From positions 1 to 7,787 of the forward strand of contig JAHEKL010000123.1 in NCBI GenBank assembly GCA_024638345.1: a stretch of 7,787 nt of DNA. Reading direction: 5' to 3'. The DNA is from Gammaproteobacteria bacterium (lineage in GTDB: Bacteria > Gemmatimonadota > Gemmatimonadetes > Longimicrobiales > Gaopeijiaceae). The position numbers and the translations under genes were made by a program. Below, piece after piece: positions 7,470-7,787 of this stretch (positions within the stretch are counted from its first letter, which is position 1; each line of letters starts with the position of its first letter). The notes below the pieces were generated by a model. It saw nothing but the letters and a program-made list of their open reading frames with translations, searched no databases and was not told the origin of the DNA.

Positions 7470-7787
7470 GGGTCGTTCGGATCCGACTGAGGAAGGGGAT
7501 TCATGGCGGGCGCATTCAGCACCTCGAACGGATCCTCGAGGTCTGGCACCTCCCGGCGCAGCCATGAGAGCAGTGTCGACAGATCCCCCTCCCATCTCGT
7601 CCACAAGCGTTCGAAGTCCGGGAGTCGATGGTAGTAGAGGCTCCGCGAGAGCAAAGTGGCGTTGTTAAGGGGCTCGGTCGCGAAGAACCCGTACGTCGAA
7701 GCTCGGAGCAGAGGCTGCACCCGGTCCACGAAATCGCTCTGCGCTCTGTGGTAGACCTCGTCGCGGGCCTCGATGATCTCCTCCTGC
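7466..7787 (-). CDS. C-terminal part of a protein resembling the predicted aminopeptidase family (COG4324/PF10023); start outside the window
   Basis: The minus-strand frame is open from the right edge of the window to a TAG at 7468-7466, giving 106 C-terminal residues. The fragment begins with a charged helical stretch (QEEIIEARDEVYHRAQSDF) and contains EPLNNATLLSRSLYYHRLPDFERLW (fragment about 38-62), then a segment around WEGDLSTLLSWLRREV and a proline/acid-rich tail with DPFEVL. The LNNA...YY..LP.FE.L....GGDL-like pattern resembles what I remember of the C-terminus of predicted aminopeptidases, which are usually lipoprotein-like with an upstream metal site. That site is not in this fragment, so the identification rests on a short match. 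Being coding is better supported than the name: the frame is open to the window edge, stops precisely against the convergent gene, and has a coherent amphipathic composition. Confidence 0.65.
   Translation of the reverse strand, partial: QEEIIEARDEVYHRAQSDFVDRVQPLLRASTYGFFATEPLNNATLLSRSLYYHRLPDFERLWTRWEGDLSTLLSWLRREVPDLEDPFEVLNAPAMNPLPQSDPNDP

Noticed and set aside
1..7787. Search for mobile elements, CRISPR-like repeats, tRNA genes, att sites or a defence or biosynthetic cluster.
   Set aside because: No direct repeats of spacer-repeat form, no transposase or integrase, no tRNA-like fold and no uneven gene composition were seen by eye; gaps between genes are too short to hide more.

Overview
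This is an ordinary-looking chromosomal segment from a high-GC bacterium. It is densely coded, with five protein genes filling nearly all of it. The organism cannot be fixed from the sequence. The leucyl-tRNA synthetase type (GFDAFGIHSEN block, HVGN instead of HIGH), the near absence of AT-rich codons and the mix of housekeeping genes would suit a Gemmatimonadota-, Acidobacteriota- or Chloroflexi-like lineage, but that is inference.

Layout from left to right. (1) Positions 1-1170, plus strand: the C-terminal 389 residues of an Mrp-type antiporter subunit D-like, proton-conducting membrane protein, cut by the window start. (2) Positions 1171-1219: a 49-base convergent gap. (3) Positions 1220-5746, minus strand: a two-gene unit read leftward, with leuS first and tkt (transketolase) 12 bases behind it. 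(4) Positions 5747-5897: a 151-base divergent intergenic region with a good sigma-70-like promoter for leuS-tkt. Its -10 element also reads as a -10 on the other strand. (5) Positions 5898-7469, plus strand: a gamma-glutamyltransferase-fold Ntn hydrolase with no signal peptide and with several changed substrate-pocket residues. (6) Positions 7466-7787, minus strand: the C-terminal 106 residues of a gene resembling the predicted-aminopeptidase family (COG4324/PF10023). It is convergent with the GGT-like gene, and the two stop codons overlap inside a CTAG palindrome.

The genes do not form one obvious pathway. leuS and tkt are probably co-transcribed housekeeping genes (leucine charging, pentose phosphate/Calvin carbon rearrangement). 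The antiporter subunit must be the end of a membrane-complex operon lying to the left. I see no mobile element, CRISPR array, RNA gene, phage gene or defence system, and no clear candidate for an undescribed multi-gene system. The points most worth a second look are the altered pocket of the GGT-like enzyme, the minimal leucyl-tRNA synthetase without the usual insertion before KMSKS, the CTAG stop-codon overlap, and the two-way -10 element.
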